Shown: positions 42,080-54,600, counted from the stretch's first letter. The stretch: DNA of 64,000 bases from Cyathus striatus (GCA_025738555.1 JAOVFP010000009.1:2604001-2668000); one strand, 5' to 3'. Notes: generated by a model from the sequence alone, not told the origin. A program made the numbers and translations.

Positions 42080-43823
42080 TATGGAAAGTCTAACGACCAC
42101 GCTCAAACGCATCAATTATAATTGAGCTCCGGTGTCCGGCACCGCGGCTTCTCGGTTAGATATTACACTCTTTGTTTCAGAATTTCACTTAAGCGAGATT
42201 GAGCGCTTACTAACTGAAGCGTGGTCGTCCGGTACGGCGGTAACTATGTGTGCTCAAGCAATTATTCAGTTCTTTACAGTAATGTAGCGCAGGAAAAGTG
42301 CCTGCGTTGCGAATCGCAAATTATTCGATATTCCAAGATGTTCAAGACCGTATTACGTAATCGGCTAGGTCATATTCACGCGACGCATCCATACGTGTTC
42401 CGCTCGCGGCGTTCTCCACCTAATCCCTCCTCCCCTCTCACTTGTTTCAATCTTTCCTCAGATTATACCTCTTTGTTCACCGTCCCGACACAACTTTTCC
42501 ATTCAATATTAATGTTTTAATCTATTCTTTTTATATTATTCTCCATTCCGTTGTCAGATGTATACAGCTTTACTGCTTTTAGACTTATTTGTTTATCCTG
42601 TATTTAAACCCCTGTAGATACTCTACAGACAATCTAAGCAAGTTCTACGTCATCTTCCACCGTAATTCTAAGTTAATATGTCGTCTCAACACTTTCACTG
42701 TCAACTTATTCAACATTATGCTCTCTTCATCTTTTTTTCACGCTGGGACTCTGTTTTAGAGTTCGTTCTCTCTCGTTACATTGCAAATTGTTATTTTCTA
42801 TTCTAACTTCGTTCCTCTCACCTTAGGACAACTCCATCAGACAGACGTCTCAACCACTCGCAATATGACAGCTTGAGACTAATAAGAGGTTGTCGAAGTT
42901 ATCCGCCATTACTACTGTGAACTTGAAACCCTAGAGTAGGTAATCAAAGTACTAAGGGTATACCTTGATAAATATACCTTATAATACGAGAACATACTTT
43001 AGCATTGAAAACAAGCTGAGGTGTACAGACTATGGTACGGTACACCTATTATAAAATTACTGTACATCATGAGCCTGGGAGTCCACTGCTTTTAGAGTCA
43101 GATCAGAGTATGCAAATTATAAGTTACAAAATGAGTACCTGAATGTCAATCATGTATATATGTCAAAGGTGGCTTACTGAGGTGAATTTGTAGTCAAATC
43201 GGATGTGCAAAAGTGATTGCATGCTCCTTCATCTTCAACAAATGTAGGGGCTATTCTACCAGTGTGAATTTGGGAAATTTTCCAATCATTGTGCTCGCAA
43301 GCAAGCTCCTGCATTGCTATTTAATATCTTACATTGAATTCTTGTCACTTGGCAGATGAATCTGCTGTGGATGATTATCAAATCAACATAACACAAATTG
43401 CATTAGGTCAGGCAACAATTAATTATTAACACCTCCCATGTACAATGTAATATGAGTCATCCTCTGCTCATATCGACGTAAATTATTTGAACCCGAGACA
43501 AGCTGAAGGACTTGTAACAAGTATTCAGTTCACTTAATATGAGTGCTGCATGGTATTGCTTACATCATTGGTTCATCTCATAGTCCAAAAGTACTTATAT
43601 CGGAGCTAATACAGTATAGGTATATTATTCTATTTTACCGTAATGAACTGAATAATTAGTTACTGCTGTACCGGACGACCATGCTTCAGCTAGTAAGCAC
43701 TCAATCTTGCTTAAATGAAATTCTGAAACAAAGATTGTAATATCTAACTGAGAAGCCGCAGTGCCGGACACCGGAGCTCAATTATAATTGATGCGTTTGA
43801 GCGTGGTCGTTAGACTTTCCATA
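42080..43823. mobile_element. Non-coding TIR transposon with ~165-bp TIRs
   Basis: TATGGAAAGTCTAACG at 42080 and its complement ending at 43823 begin inverted repeats of about 165 bp (to 42247 and from 43660), about 85-90 percent identical by eye. CGGAG lies at 42074-42078 and again at 43824-43828, a probable 5-bp target duplication with one extra base on the left; alternatively TA is the target. The 1.4-kb interior is AT-rich with no recognisable gene, so it is non-autonomous. Confidence 0.7.
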
Positions 43824-43828
43824 CGGAG

Positions 43829-44220
43829 TGGCTGTTCGTTCAGTCTTCGCTCGATCGCTGTGATAGCCCCTTGTAGTGGAGCTGGCTGTGTGCGGAATCG
43901 CCGCTGTGTTTGGGATGCTATGGTGTCGATTGTTGCCCCTGTAACAGCGGCTGTTAGCTGCCCGTGGAGTTGGTTGAAACCCTCCTTGTTCGAGTTGTCT
44001 TTGGAGTAGCTATATGCTCCCTTTGTTGGGTCCAGAGGCTATGGCTAGAGCGCTGGAATGGTGTTTCATTTGGTGTTCTCTTCTTTTTCTCCTCTTGGCC
44101 TTTTGTTGGTGAGGCCATCGGCAGACATATACACCGATGGGTGTACCTTGGCCCTTGGGACAGCAGGGATTGGAGCGTTAGCTCTATTCCATCCAGCGCT
44201 CTTCCTTTCTTCATCTCCTT
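43829..44220 (+). mobile_element. 5' leader or LTR remnant of the chromodomain Ty3 element
   Basis: 43936-44065 is similar to 55338-55465 (shared words include CTCC-TTTGTTGGG and AGAAGCTATG-type), so it is repetitive and belongs to an element. It does not match the 3' LTR region at 49206-49690, so the 5' LTR seems missing or highly diverged. Confidence 0.45.
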
Positions 44221-46077
44221 TTGTTGATATCTGCGCATATCTTCACTAGGACCCGAGCATCTAGCATCTCCCAAGACAACTCAGAGATCCACTTTTATAT
44301 TCCTTTTCCTTTCTCTTTCTTTTTCATCACGTCATCAATAGGAAATTTCGCACACCACAAGGAATACTTTGAACAAAAAAGAAGTGCAGCTAGAAGGAGA
44401 GCCGCAATATCGGACCTACCTCCTCTAGACACATTGACCACATCTGGACCTGAATCATCAGATCAGGATTCTTCATCATCACCGACACTGATTTCCCCCT
44501 TTGGTACGATCCACCCAGATCACCACACAGAACCAACACATCCTCTTCTCCACCAGCACTTCTCCACCACTCTCTCTTCTTCCTTCACTGCGATGGAGAT
44601 TGATACAAGACCTTTGGCAGAGGTGAGAACTAGCATGACGAAGGTGAAGGAATGCCCTATACTCACTGCAGGACAAATCGACCCTACAGTGTTCTATAGT
44701 TGGTCCATCACATGCCGACACTTCGCTAAACATGCTGAGAAGAAGCCTAGTGAAATTGTCTCCTTTGTAGCAGGTGCCATGCTAGAACCTCGCTTAGTGG
44801 CTTGGTACAACAGTGACACTACATGTATCGATGCACTCACACTGGAGGCTTACTTGCTTGAGTTGTTGAAGCTGGTGCTTTTGAAGAACTGGGCCAAAAA
44901 GATTCACAACCAAATCCTGTCCTCTACTCAAGGCTCGAAGAGCTTTATGGACTGGAAGATCAAACTTGAAAACCTCAATGCCATCCTTATTTCCACACCA
45001 CCAGCTCACACTGTCGATCACCTCTCCGCTCTCAAGAACCACCTTGAGGTGAACATGAACACTGATCTCAAGCTCGCCATTGAAGATGAAGAGCTCCTGT
45101 GTACAGGTAGTGACTTCACGGTATGGGCACAGGAGGTAGCAGAGTGGGATGAGAAGCTACATAGTGAGCATATCTGCACACAACGTCTCATTGACCAAGC
45201 ACAGTCTGCATGCAGCTCAGCATGTCGTACTGAGAAGAGGGATTTGCTATCAAGGTTATCGGATCCCCCTGCAAGACCCACTCCCACTGCTGCCCTGACT
45301 CATCGTGTCGACAAGCCATTCCTCCCCAAACTCACCAAGCTTGACAAGAAACTCCTCAACCAGCATGAGTGCTGTGCATGCTGTCACAAATTCTATGCTG
45401 GCCATCGTTCCGACACCTGTCCTATGAAGAAGACAAACTCCTGGCCGGATGCAGCCTCATATGTTCCACTTATGGAAGTGATGGCAAGGGCTGCCATACC
45501 CCATATCGTTGTTGGGGCTACTCAGATTTCATCCTCCTTTGAGGATGAGGATACTGACTCGTACATGTCCCCTGCCTCTTCTACCTCTTCTGCCTTCTCT
45601 GTCCCACATCTCTATGCCAACTTCTCCATAACTGGCCTGTCTATTTCTGAATTTCCTATTTCTGTGTCTTCACTGCTTGACATTGGATGCCCTTCTGTAG
45701 TGATTAGCGACTCACTTGTCAATGAGTTGGGGTTGCACCATCACCCACTCCCTGCCGCTGAGGACAATCTTTCCTCTCTCTCTCAACAACCTCTACGATG
45801 CTCGGAGTATGTGAAGATCACCTTGACATCTGGGAATGGGATGTGGAGATTGGGTTTGGTCAGGGCTAAGGTCAATAATGGACTTCCTGTACCTTTGATA
45901 TTAGGAATGCCATTTCTATCTGCTGAACATATTGTGATTGATGTTAACACACACACGGCTATTGACAAACGAGTTGAGTATGATATTGTTACTCCACCTC
46001 TCCCTCCTCCATGCACCTGGCAGCCAGAGAAGGTTACTCCTCCTCCTACTCCAAAGAAGGCACGATCTCCCCTGTGA
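44221..46077 (+). CDS. Gag-protease of a chromodomain Ty3 element
   Basis: A 618-codon open frame. The natural start may be the ATG at 44593 (MEIDTRPLAEV...), because the first 124 codons look like leader. The capsid-like domain follows. The knuckle CACCHKFYAGHRSDTC near 385-400 is a CX2CX6HX4C variant. The protease site LLDIGCPSVVI near 487 has Ile where DTG/DSG is usual, with a hydrophobic ILGMPF partner near 560. Its end overlaps the pol frame (46011 onward) by 67 bases in the -1 frame, the normal arrangement for making Gag-Pol by frameshifting. Codon use is more GC-rich than in the 15-kb element. Confidence 0.75.
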   Translation: MLISAHIFTRTRASSISQDNSEIHFYIPFPFSFFFITSSIGNFAHHKEYFEQKRSAARRRAAISDLPPLDTLTTSGPESSDQDSSSSPTLISPFGTIHPDHHTEPTHPLLHQHFSTTLSSSFTAMEIDTRPLAEVRTSMTKVKECPILTAGQIDPTVFYSWSITCRHFAKHAEKKPSEIVSFVAGAMLEPRLVAWYNSDTTCIDALTLEAYLLELLKLVLLKNWAKKIHNQILSSTQGSKSFMDWKIKLENLNAILISTPPAHTVDHLSALKNHLEVNMNTDLKLAIEDEELLCTGSDFTVWAQEVAEWDEKLHSEHICTQRLIDQAQSACSSACRTEKRDLLSRLSDPPARPTPTAALTHRVDKPFLPKLTKLDKKLLNQHECCACCHKFYAGHRSDTCPMKKTNSWPDAASYVPLMEVMARAAIPHIVVGATQISSSFEDEDTDSYMSPASSTSSAFSVPHLYANFSITGLSISEFPISVSSLLDIGCPSVVISDSLVNELGLHHHPLPAAEDNLSSLSQQPLRCSEYVKITLTSGNGMWRLGLVRAKVNNGLPVPLILGMPFLSAEHIVIDVNTHTAIDKRVEYDIVTPPLPPPCTWQPEKVTPPPTPKKARSPL

Positions 46078-49000
46078 ACGAGAGACCAGCCACTCTGGCT
46101 GGATATCTTCTACCTCAAGGCATTGCAGCCCTTGTCCGTGATTGTTTGGAAACCCTTTCCTTCCAACAGATGCTCCTTGAGAAGGACAAGAAGCTCAAGT
46201 CTGAATATGCTGACTGCTTTCCACACTGTTTGCCAGATAATGCTGGTGAAGACCTGCCTGATGATGTATATCATCGTATACATCTCAAGGATCCCTCACT
46301 AACCCCATGTAACCGAGGATATTCACCACCTAAGCATTATCGCGAGTCTTGGAAGAGACTACTTGATGAACATTTACGATCCAGTTGCATGCGTCCGTCA
46401 TCCTCAGCCTTCTCCTCTCCTGCCTTCTGTGTCCCCAAAAGAACTGATGAGGTACCTGACCTCACAGTGGACCCCCGCTGGGTTAATGATTACCGAGATC
46501 TCAATGGAAACACTGTTCATGACAATTTTCCACTCCCTCGAGTTGATGACATTCTTGCAGATTGTGCTCAAGGAAAAATCTTTGGCAAATTGGACATGAC
46601 CAATTCCTTTTTCCAAACATGCGTACATCCAGACGATGTACATCTCACTGCAGTTCATACACTATGGGGGCTATATGAGTGGCTGGTAATGCCACAAGGC
46701 GGATGCAATGCACCCTCAACACACCAGTGTCGCATGACTGCTGCTCTTCAAGAACTCATTGGCGAGATCTGCCATGTGTATCTTGATGATATAATCATCT
46801 GGTCCAACTCAATCGAGGAACATGAAATAAACTGCCATCAGGTCCTTGAGGTGCTTAGAGCTGCTAAGCTGTATTGTAATGTAAAGAAGACCATTCTATT
46901 CTCAGTTGAACTGAACTTCCTTGGCCATGTCGTCTCTAGCTATGGCATCAAGCCAGATCCACGCAAAGTAGACCGCATTCTAAACTGGCCCCAACCTACA
47001 ACTGCCACAAATGTCCGTAGGTTCTTAGGCCTGACTCACTACATTGCCGCATTCCTCCCTGTGCTCACCAAATACACCAGTGTGCTCACTCCTCTCACCA
47101 CTTCTGCATGCAACCTCTCATTCCCCCCCTGGACATCTGAACACCAGGCTGCGTTTGATGCTATCAAGTGGATCGTCACAAGCACGGACTGTCTCATGAC
47201 TATTGACTACACTGACACCACCAAACATATCTTTGTAACCACTGATGCCAGCAATCATCATACTGGAGCAGTTCTCAGCTTTGGTGAGACATGGGAGACA
47301 TCTCATCCAGTGGCTTATGACTCCAACCAGCTCAACAGTGCTGAGAAGAACTACCTTGTACATGAGCAGGAACTTCTTGCCATTGTCAAAGCATTGAAGA
47401 AATGGCGCTCATCTCTTCTGGGAGTGCATTTCGACATTTACACAGACCATTGCACTCTGGAGTACTTCCAGTCCCAGAAGGAGATGTCTTGTCGACAGAT
47501 GCGATGGTCCATGCTTCTTGCTGATTACGACTACGACATTACTTATATCTGTGGAGAGGACAATGATGTAGCAGATGCACTTTCTTGCATGCCAGATGTG
47601 GAGCCTACCCCTACCTTGGCCGCATGTGCTCTTGCATATACACACTCCCCTTCACCCTCTTAAATTGCTGGTGCTGCCCTGAACATCTCTGTTGACCCCT
47701 CCCTTCTCGATGATATTCATGCAGGATATCTCCTTGACGATTTCTGCAAGCAACTATGGGCTGATATCTCAGTGGGGAGCATTGAGGGGGCTCAAGAGGA
47801 CAAGGATACTCACCTTCTATATGTTGGCCACCGTCTTGTCATTCCCCGTGACACCCCAGTGCGCAAAGCACTTTATTGCCTCGCACATGATTCATTAGGT
47901 CATTTTGGCTTTGATAAGAGCTATGCTGCGCTATGTGACTCATTCTATTGGCCAAACATGTGTCGGGATCTGGAGGTGGCCTATATTCCTGCTTGCATTG
48001 AATGTCAATGCAACAAGAGCCATACTACCAAACCCACTGGACCCCTCCATCCCCTCCCTATCCCTGATGGACATTTCGATACTGTGGCCCTTGACTTTAT
48101 CAGTCCACTCCCTATCGAAGAAGGGAAGGACACCATACTCATGATGACAGATGCTCTTAGTGCTGACATATGCATAGCCGCTGTCCATTCTTCCTTCACT
48201 GCTGCACAGATAGCAGTTGTCTTATTTGATGAGTGGTACTGTGAGAATGGACTAATGCTTAATCTTGTCTCAGACCATGATAAGCTTTTCATTTCAGATC
48301 TTTGGAAGGCTCTGCACAAACTCACTGGGGTAAAACTCAAAATGTCCACAGCTTACCACCCTGAGACTGATGGCAGTAGTGAGCACACGAACAAGACTGT
48401 CAATCAGCTCATCTGTTACCATGTTGACATCGACCAGAAAGGATGGCTGGCTCAGCTCCCTTGTGTCCGTTTTGCGATCATGAGCACTGTCAACTCATCT
48501 ACTGGGTTCTTGGGATTTCAGCTCAAAACCAGGTGGTCTCCACATATCATCCCTCCTCTTACATCTCCCCCTCCTGAGGACACTTCTGCACATGACCTAT
48601 GTGCCCACAGACTCATCAAACGCTTGCAGGTGGATGTACAGGAGGCCCAAGACAACATGTTGGCAGCCAAGGTATGACAGGCATACCACACGAATGCACA
48701 TTGCGGCATTGAAGTCATATACCAAGTCGGTGACCAGGTAATGCTATCCATGTCCAACCACCAATGAACCTATAAATGCCAGACAAAATGGGTTGCCAAG
48801 TTTATGCCCCGCCATGAGGGGCCATACACAGTTGTTCGTACATTCCCAGAGAAATCAGAATACACATTGCAACTCCCCAACGACCCACAAACCTTCCCTG
48901 GATTCCATTCCAGTCTCCTGAAACCCTTCATCGCAAATGACCCCCTCCTTTTCCCCAACCACAAAATTACTCCACCACCCACCATTGTCATTGATAGATA

Positions 49001-49172
49001 CGAAGAACAAACCATTGACTGCATTGTCGATGCCTGTTGCCAAGGTCGCGGAAGCCAATACCTCGTACATTGGGTTTGTTTTGGTAAGGAACATGACCAA
49101 TGGATGCCAAAACGTAGCATCAATGACACACTCGCCCTCAACATCTGGGAAGCTGAGAACAGTGTTTTTTGA
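46011..49172 (+). pseudogene. Pol of a chromodomain Ty3 element with three in-frame stops
   Basis: One reading frame covers RT, RNase H, integrase and chromodomain but is cut by TAA at 47661, TGA at 48675 and TGA at 48765. RT: DPRWVNDYRDLN and the catalytic YLDD (about 257-260). RNase H: VTTDASNHHTGAV and YTDHCTLEYF. Integrase: zinc finger HDSLGHFGF...CIECQC, core residues in VALDFISPL, VSDHDKLF and TDGSSEHTNK. Then HEGPYTVV (GPY/F), and a C-terminal chromodomain (YEEQTIDCIVDAC, GSQYLVHWVCFG, DQWMP) that targets such elements to heterochromatin. Every stop is one C-to-T step from a sense codon (CAA or CGA). Dead, but otherwise complete. Confidence 0.85.
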
Positions 49173-49179
49173 GAGGGGA

Positions 49180-49205
49180 GAATATTTTTTTGGGAGGGGA
49201 AGAGT
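49180..49205 (+). other. Polypurine tract of the chromodomain Ty3 element
   Basis: A purine-rich run, interrupted by a T-run, ending in GGGAGGGGAAGAG directly before TGTAAGC. This is the expected site for plus-strand priming next to the 3' LTR. Confidence 0.5.
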
Positions 49206-49690
49206 GTAAGCATGACCTTGCATCCTTACCTATCTACTCGCCCATCCTCACCACCAATGCATGTTGTCGCACATTGATCACATCCGCAATTTATTCCCAC
49301 TCTTTTTCAGACTACTTTTCATCTTTGTTGCCCACTCTTACTTATGGGCAACGAAGGTACATTACCAGTATATTATTATATTGTAGACTCTTACTTATGG
49401 GCAACGAAGATCACACTTTGATCCTGTCAACCACGTTCGAGTCACAGTGAGGCTGACGGAACACACCAGCCTTTCATATTGTCGTATATTACCATTTTTT
49501 CTTTTACTTTCAGGTTTTTAGGTTGTAATATAATGGGGTTTTTGGCGTCTTTGTTATCGTCAGGCTCCTGTCTGTGTCGGATTGCTAGACTCCCACTGGT
49601 CGTTCGCTTCATTCGGCCTTTAAACTTACCTCCTCTCTTAGTTATTTTTAGTCTCTTGCAGTATTTCTGATTGTGGAGCTCAGTGTTGTG
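49206..49690 (+). repeat. 3' LTR of the chromodomain Ty3 element (end uncertain)
   Basis: Begins TGTAAGCATGACC after the polypurine tract. It contains a direct repeat CTCTTACTTATGGGCAACGA at 49333 and 49387. The far end is not defined because no intact 5' copy is available for comparison. Confidence 0.5.
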
Positions 49691-49716
49691 AAGGTATATT
49701 GATGGTGTCTCACTGT

Positions 49717-50202
49717 TTAAACCTTTGAAAATCTTGTCTCAAGTTCACATTTGTATGATATACAATTTGGACATTCATAATTAGTTAGTAAAACATTGTG
49801 TTTCTGCTGGTACTCGGTGTGTTTGGTAGAACTACTAACATGGCAAGTTCCAGTAGGACACATTGAAATGCAATAATATGTGTTGTAATCACATTCCCAT
49901 AGTTCAGTCAAAAATTGTGCTCTTTCAAATCAACTGTAGGAGGATTTATTGATTTCTATGCTAGTGTTAGAAGCTATATGTGTATCAGATGTGATAAATA
50001 CCTTGAGCCACATTAACAAATGACATTCCGCTTTATGTGTAAGTTTCTTGTTTAGAGAATCATTGTCATGGCAGTCATAAGGTGCATGTTCCAAGCATGT
50101 AAGCAGTTCTGGAGTTGCAATGATGGAAAAACAGTTCAAATGTTTGGCCCATCTGCTCATACATGAGATAAAATATGATTTACATGCATTGACACCTAAC
50201 AA
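49717..50202 (-). pseudogene. Unrecognised Cys-rich protein fragment with one TGA
   Basis: A single minus-strand frame of about 160 codons from the ATG at 50202 to 49717, interrupted once by TGA at 49930-49932. The first part has spaced Cys and aromatic residues (HLNCFSIIATPELL, HLLMWLKVF). The last part has a Cys cluster with CISMCPTGTC and YECPNCIS that looks zinc-binding. This suggests a transposase-associated or helicase-associated fragment, but I cannot name the family. It may be an exon of a larger decayed gene. Confidence 0.35.
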
Positions 50203-50229
50203 TTTTGATTGGCGAATATAAGAATGTTT

Positions 50230-50517
50230 AAATTTGCATAGTCATCTGGACTGCAATTAAATGGGCCGCTTTCCAATATAAATCTGGCTAAATAATCGGA
50301 ATCTCCAAACTTGCTTCTGGACAGTAGAAAATAATCATGTTGTCTGACAAGTTCTTGGCACAAGAAACCAGGTTCTAGGAGTTAGAGATAATACCAGAAT
50401 AACATGCTGGGAGAAAAAGGCATGTGCTCATCAGGAAAATAAGAGCATCCAGTATAGAGTATATCAGTACATGTCTTTTGTGGCATGGCATGGTAGCATG
50501 TGATGTGCATCATTTGA
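50230..50517. other. No gene seen
   Basis: AT-rich sequence with no frame or repeat that I recognise. Confidence 0.4.
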
Positions 50518-51230
50518 AATATAGTGGTCTCAGATTTGGCCACTCTTGGTGCTTACATAAGTGTGCTGGAACTTAGTGAGCCCAACCTTACTGTCTGCTG
50601 AAATCTAGCACTCCCTTTCATAAGCAATTAGCTTCATCAGTGTCATTGGCCATCTACTCCACCACAAACACCCCTTCCACACTTCTTTCTTCAGGGATGT
50701 GTTTGGATAGATGCCATCTACAACTCACAGAAACAAAAATATAATTTGACTGAAATTTTACATTATGTGACATGTAATGTATATATCACACACTATCACA
50801 CTGTCACATGATATGTGAAAACAATTCTGCTGTGGGGAAGCAGCTCAGTCCAGCTTCAATGACAGTTTCTATGCTTGCAAAGATGCTAAAAGGGTTGGGT
50901 TAGGTTTAAGCAGGCTCAAATGGAAGCAGAGCAGTTGAGCTGCTTGGGGGCTGCTCTTCCTCTTCAATCTTGCAAAGACCATCAAGTTTCAGTTAATAAT
51001 ATTAACTGAGAGCAGAGAATTTAATAACTATAAGTATATATTGTAAACTTGTAATACACTGATAATCTATAATATGATCAGCTAATCATGCAAACAATGA
51101 AGGAAGGTCCAGGAAATTAGTATGGGAGTGCAGACTCCCATTAGTATCATTTCAAAGCATAATTCCAATCTAGCAACAGATAAACACAGCATTAGGATCA
51201 GGGGTGGGAGGGATTAGAAACAAGGTGGTG
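50518..51230 (+). mobile_element. MITE-family ends: one right end, then a left half
   Basis: 50518-50582 resembles the right end of the MITE at 33313-33894 (CTCAGATTTGGCC...AGCCCAACCTTA). It is followed at once by a sequence like that MITE's left half (TAGCACTCC, then CATAAGCA, then CTTCATCA). The matching right half appears at 54906-55000, so this copy was probably split by the foldback element between. Confidence 0.5.
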
Positions 51231-51399
51231 ACCTTGCTCAGCTGAATGCTGGATATTGAATACATCTCAGTATATTGCACTCTCCCACATTCTCACTGGA
51301 CTCTCATTGGACTCTCATCACAGTCTCAATAGTACAGTGAGAGTTGTGTGGAGTGACTTGGTAACACTGTATTTGGGTGATGTATGTCACACTTTTCCC

Positions 51400-51780
51400 A
51401 TATGTCACATGTGTCATGCATGTCACATAGTGCTGAGTGTGATACTGTGTGATGAGTGTGACACTGTATAGAGTGTGACATAGTGTGTGGAGTGTGATGC
51501 TGTGTGCTGAATGTGACACTATGTGATGAGTGTGATATTGTGTGATGAGTGTGACACTGTGTGCTGAGTGTAATGCTGTGTGATGAGTGTGATACTGTGT
51601 GATGCTGTGCTGAGTGTGATACTATGTAATGAGTGTGACATAGTGTGTGGAGTGTGACACTATGTGCTGAGTGTGATACTGTGTGCTGAGTGTGATGCTA
51701 TGTGCTGAGTATGATACTGTGTGCTGAGTGTAACACTGTGTGCTAAGGGTAGTATGATATTGTGTGCTAGACTCTACTTG
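51400..51780 (+). repeat. Degenerate ~14-24-bp tandem repeats, left arm
   Basis: Irregular repeats of words such as GAGTGTGATACTGTGTGATG and GAGTGTGACATAGTGTGTGG. Confidence 0.85.
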
Positions 51781-52339
51781 GATTCAACTCAATTTTATCT
51801 GAACTTGACTACAATAAGTAGCTAAATTAGTATCTGAACACCACCTGAACTCTACCTGGATCTGACTTGTTTTAATTAGCTGAAATACCACACAAATGAC
51901 TCAGTAATGTATGCTTCTCCACATAACCTCTTTTTTTTCAGGTGACAAACACATTGTTACACTCAACATTCTGTAAAACTGTATGTTGAGTAATGAGTAT
52001 AACACTATGTGTCAGATGTGACTTGGGTATTGAGTAATATGGTGACACATTGTATTGAGTGTCACTAAGTCACTTGACATACAGAATATTCCCACTACCT
52101 TTTGGGGTAGTTGGGTTATAGGGTGGTCTGATTTCCCTATAAGGCGATTTACAGGTTCGTGAACGGGATCTCAGCCTGATTGGCTGGAGCCTGTGATAAT
52201 CCTGTGACCGCTGATGAATTCACTCATCTCAGATCCTCTCCTTGCTGATTTTTGTATTCAGATAGTGAGGGTCAACATCTGTTGCTCTTCGCCACATACT
52301 TAACCACTGGTTGCCTTTGCAAAACAATAATGTAGCCAA

Positions 52340-52970
52340 TCGAGGTCATGTCCTTTGGTTTGTCCCTCCCCTCATTCCTTTTATTCCTTTCCTCTCATAC
52401 CCCTCCTTGTTTACCATCCTTTCTCCCCTCTTACCTATCCCATTCCTTCTTTCCATTCATTTGCTTCACTCTCTTCTTATTCCTTCCTCACTTCACTTCA
52501 CTTCCCTTCTCTTCACCTCCCTCCTCTGGCTTCACCTCACTAACCCCTTCCCAGCAGTACCCCACCTCAATTCATCTCACTCTCTGAGATCAAAAGCAAA
52601 CAGGAGATGACAAGCACCAAACAGCCCTCCAGGGCATGACAGAATATGATTGAGTCTTCCCTGGGAACATGGTGTGATTGCCTAGTGAATCAGTATGGAG
52701 ATATGAATGGGATGGGTGCTGGTGCTGGGAACTTAAAGTAAGATGGGCTAGGGTCAAGGTCAAGAAATGTATGTAAATGAGCCTCTTCTCATCTTCTCTC
52801 TTTAACTCGTCTATTCTCTTCCTTCGCCATGTCTTCTTTCTTCCATTCTTCATTCTGTTTTTCGTCCTCCATCCTCCTCCCTTCCTCTCCTCTTGTTTCA
52901 TGCAAGTGCTAACCCCCTCTCCAGTTCACCCACCATGTAGAGGGAAAAGGTGCGCTAATGCCTAAACAAA
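52340..52970 (+). pseudogene. Captured gene fragment with two intron-like tracts
   Basis: Two pyrimidine-rich tracts end in CTAACCCC...CAG (at about 52553 and 52924), each like the phosphatase intron. Between them 52555-52765 reads as exon-like sequence, with segments such as QFISLSEIKSKQEM and NQYGDMNGMGAGAG, but has a TGA and a TAA, each one step from Trp or Arg codons. A donor GTATGTAA follows. I do not recognise the protein. It suggests that this foldback element picked up genomic DNA. Confidence 0.4.
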
Positions 52971-52999
52971 GAAATTAGTAAGCGAGTCAGTGAACATCC

Positions 53000-54130
53000 A
53001 TTCGACCTTGGGTGTTCTAAGGTGTCGAGAAGGGGGCCAATGTAAAGCTGGATTGGGAGGGAGTAGTTACATGATATTTAAAGAAAACTAAAATAAAGAG
53101 AGCACTTAATAAGGAATAGTTGAATAAATCGGAAATTAATGGTAGATTATTGGAAGAAAAAGGAAAAGCTTGAAACATAAGGCATACCGATGAATTGAAG
53201 GAAAATTTGTAAAGTAAAACTTGGGGGAGGGAGACATAGGGTGCTGACATGGCCTTTGGTAAAGCAAACTGCGCATTTTAGTGGGTCTTGGTAGTGCGTG
53301 ATACCGACGATCTTGAGTAATTGCGGCGTTGAGGCGATGTGGAAGTGTCGGCGTTGAAGGGAGAAAGTGAGAGGATGCGCGCACGAACGCGTTGATGCGC
53401 GCATCAGCTGATTACATAATGGAAATTGTAATATGTCGATTTTTGTAGTGCAGGTGAAACACCTGCTCTACAACCACAAAGGCACCCTTCAATTGCACAC
53501 GTGCTCATTGTGCAGGGACATATACATTATGCATTGACATGGTGCACATGTACTGAAGCAGCTGGCTACATGAAACTGCTGGGCTTCACATATGATAGGA
53601 GTGGAGAGTGTAGATGGCATGGAGGGAGGGTGAGCTCTCCTTTGATTCGACTACTTGTGCAAGTGGTGTCTTTGGAGTAGGAATGGAGGTGGAGACAGTG
53701 GGCGGTACTGTAATGCTTGCACCACAATTGAGCATGTTGCATGCTCAATCATGTGTACGAGATGGGAAGAGTGACTGACACTAGTCATAGTTATGACGTA
53801 GGTGGATGTGACAATTGAGGAAGGGACTCATGCTTGTGGCCCATCTTTCCTACCCTTCCTTTCTCTCTATTTACATTTCTCCTATCCCTACACTTCTTGT
53901 CATACTCTCTTTCCCCTTAAACACTTTCCCTTGTACACTCCATCTCTGATCTACACGAGCTATGGAAGCTGAAGTGGAAGTGAGTCACACAAGGAGTTCT
54001 TCACTACTAACTTGGTGAAAGCTGGCAGCAAGATCGTGTCTCTCAGATGTATAAACTTTTCCCCACAACAAATTGTATTTCTAATGGTAATTGTCTGTTA
54101 AATGAGGAGGTAGTGGGCCCTGCCACTTGC
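53000..54130. other. Interior of the second foldback; no gene seen
   Basis: Overlapping minus-strand frames of 82-85 aa at 53136-53404 are not recognisable. The rest is mixed-composition DNA. Confidence 0.4.
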
Positions 54131-54179
54131 TGGCCCTATTCTTTATCATACAGTATAATACTGAATACACACTGTCACC

Positions 54180-54600
54180 AAGTTAATCAATACTCAAGCC
54201 ACACCTAACACAGTGTTGCACTCAACACACAGTATCACACTCATCACACTCATCACATGGTGTTAAACTAAGCACATAGTGTCACACTCAGCATACTCAC
54301 CACATGGCATCACACTTAGCACACAGTATTACACTCATAACACAGTGTCACACTCAGCACACAGCATCACACTCAGCACATAGCATTACACTCATCATAC
54401 AGTGTCACACTCATCACATGGTGTCATACTCAGCACACAGTGTCACACTTAGCACACAGCATCACACAGTATTACACTCATCACACAGCATCACACTCAG
54501 CACACAGCGTTACACAGTATCACACTCATCACAGTGTCACACTCACCACAGTATCACATTCAATACATAGTGTCACACTCACCACACAGCATCACCCAAT
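54180..54600 (-). repeat. Degenerate tandem repeats, right arm
   Basis: Complementary to the left-arm repeats (CACACTCAGCACACAG and CACTCATCACAC words). Accounts for the false open frame at 54304-54570. Confidence 0.85.

Noticed and set aside
43824..44250. 5' LTR of the chromodomain Ty3 element
   Set aside because: No similarity to the 3' LTR region at 49206-49690; listed only as a leader or remnant.
52311..52610. Ser/Leu/Phe-rich ORFs up to 99 aa
   Set aside because: Pyrimidine tract ending in an acceptor-like CAG; better explained as an intron remnant.
54304..54570. 88-aa His/Ser-rich plus-strand ORF
   Set aside because: Translation of the CACTCA/CACACAG repeat in the right arm of the foldback element.
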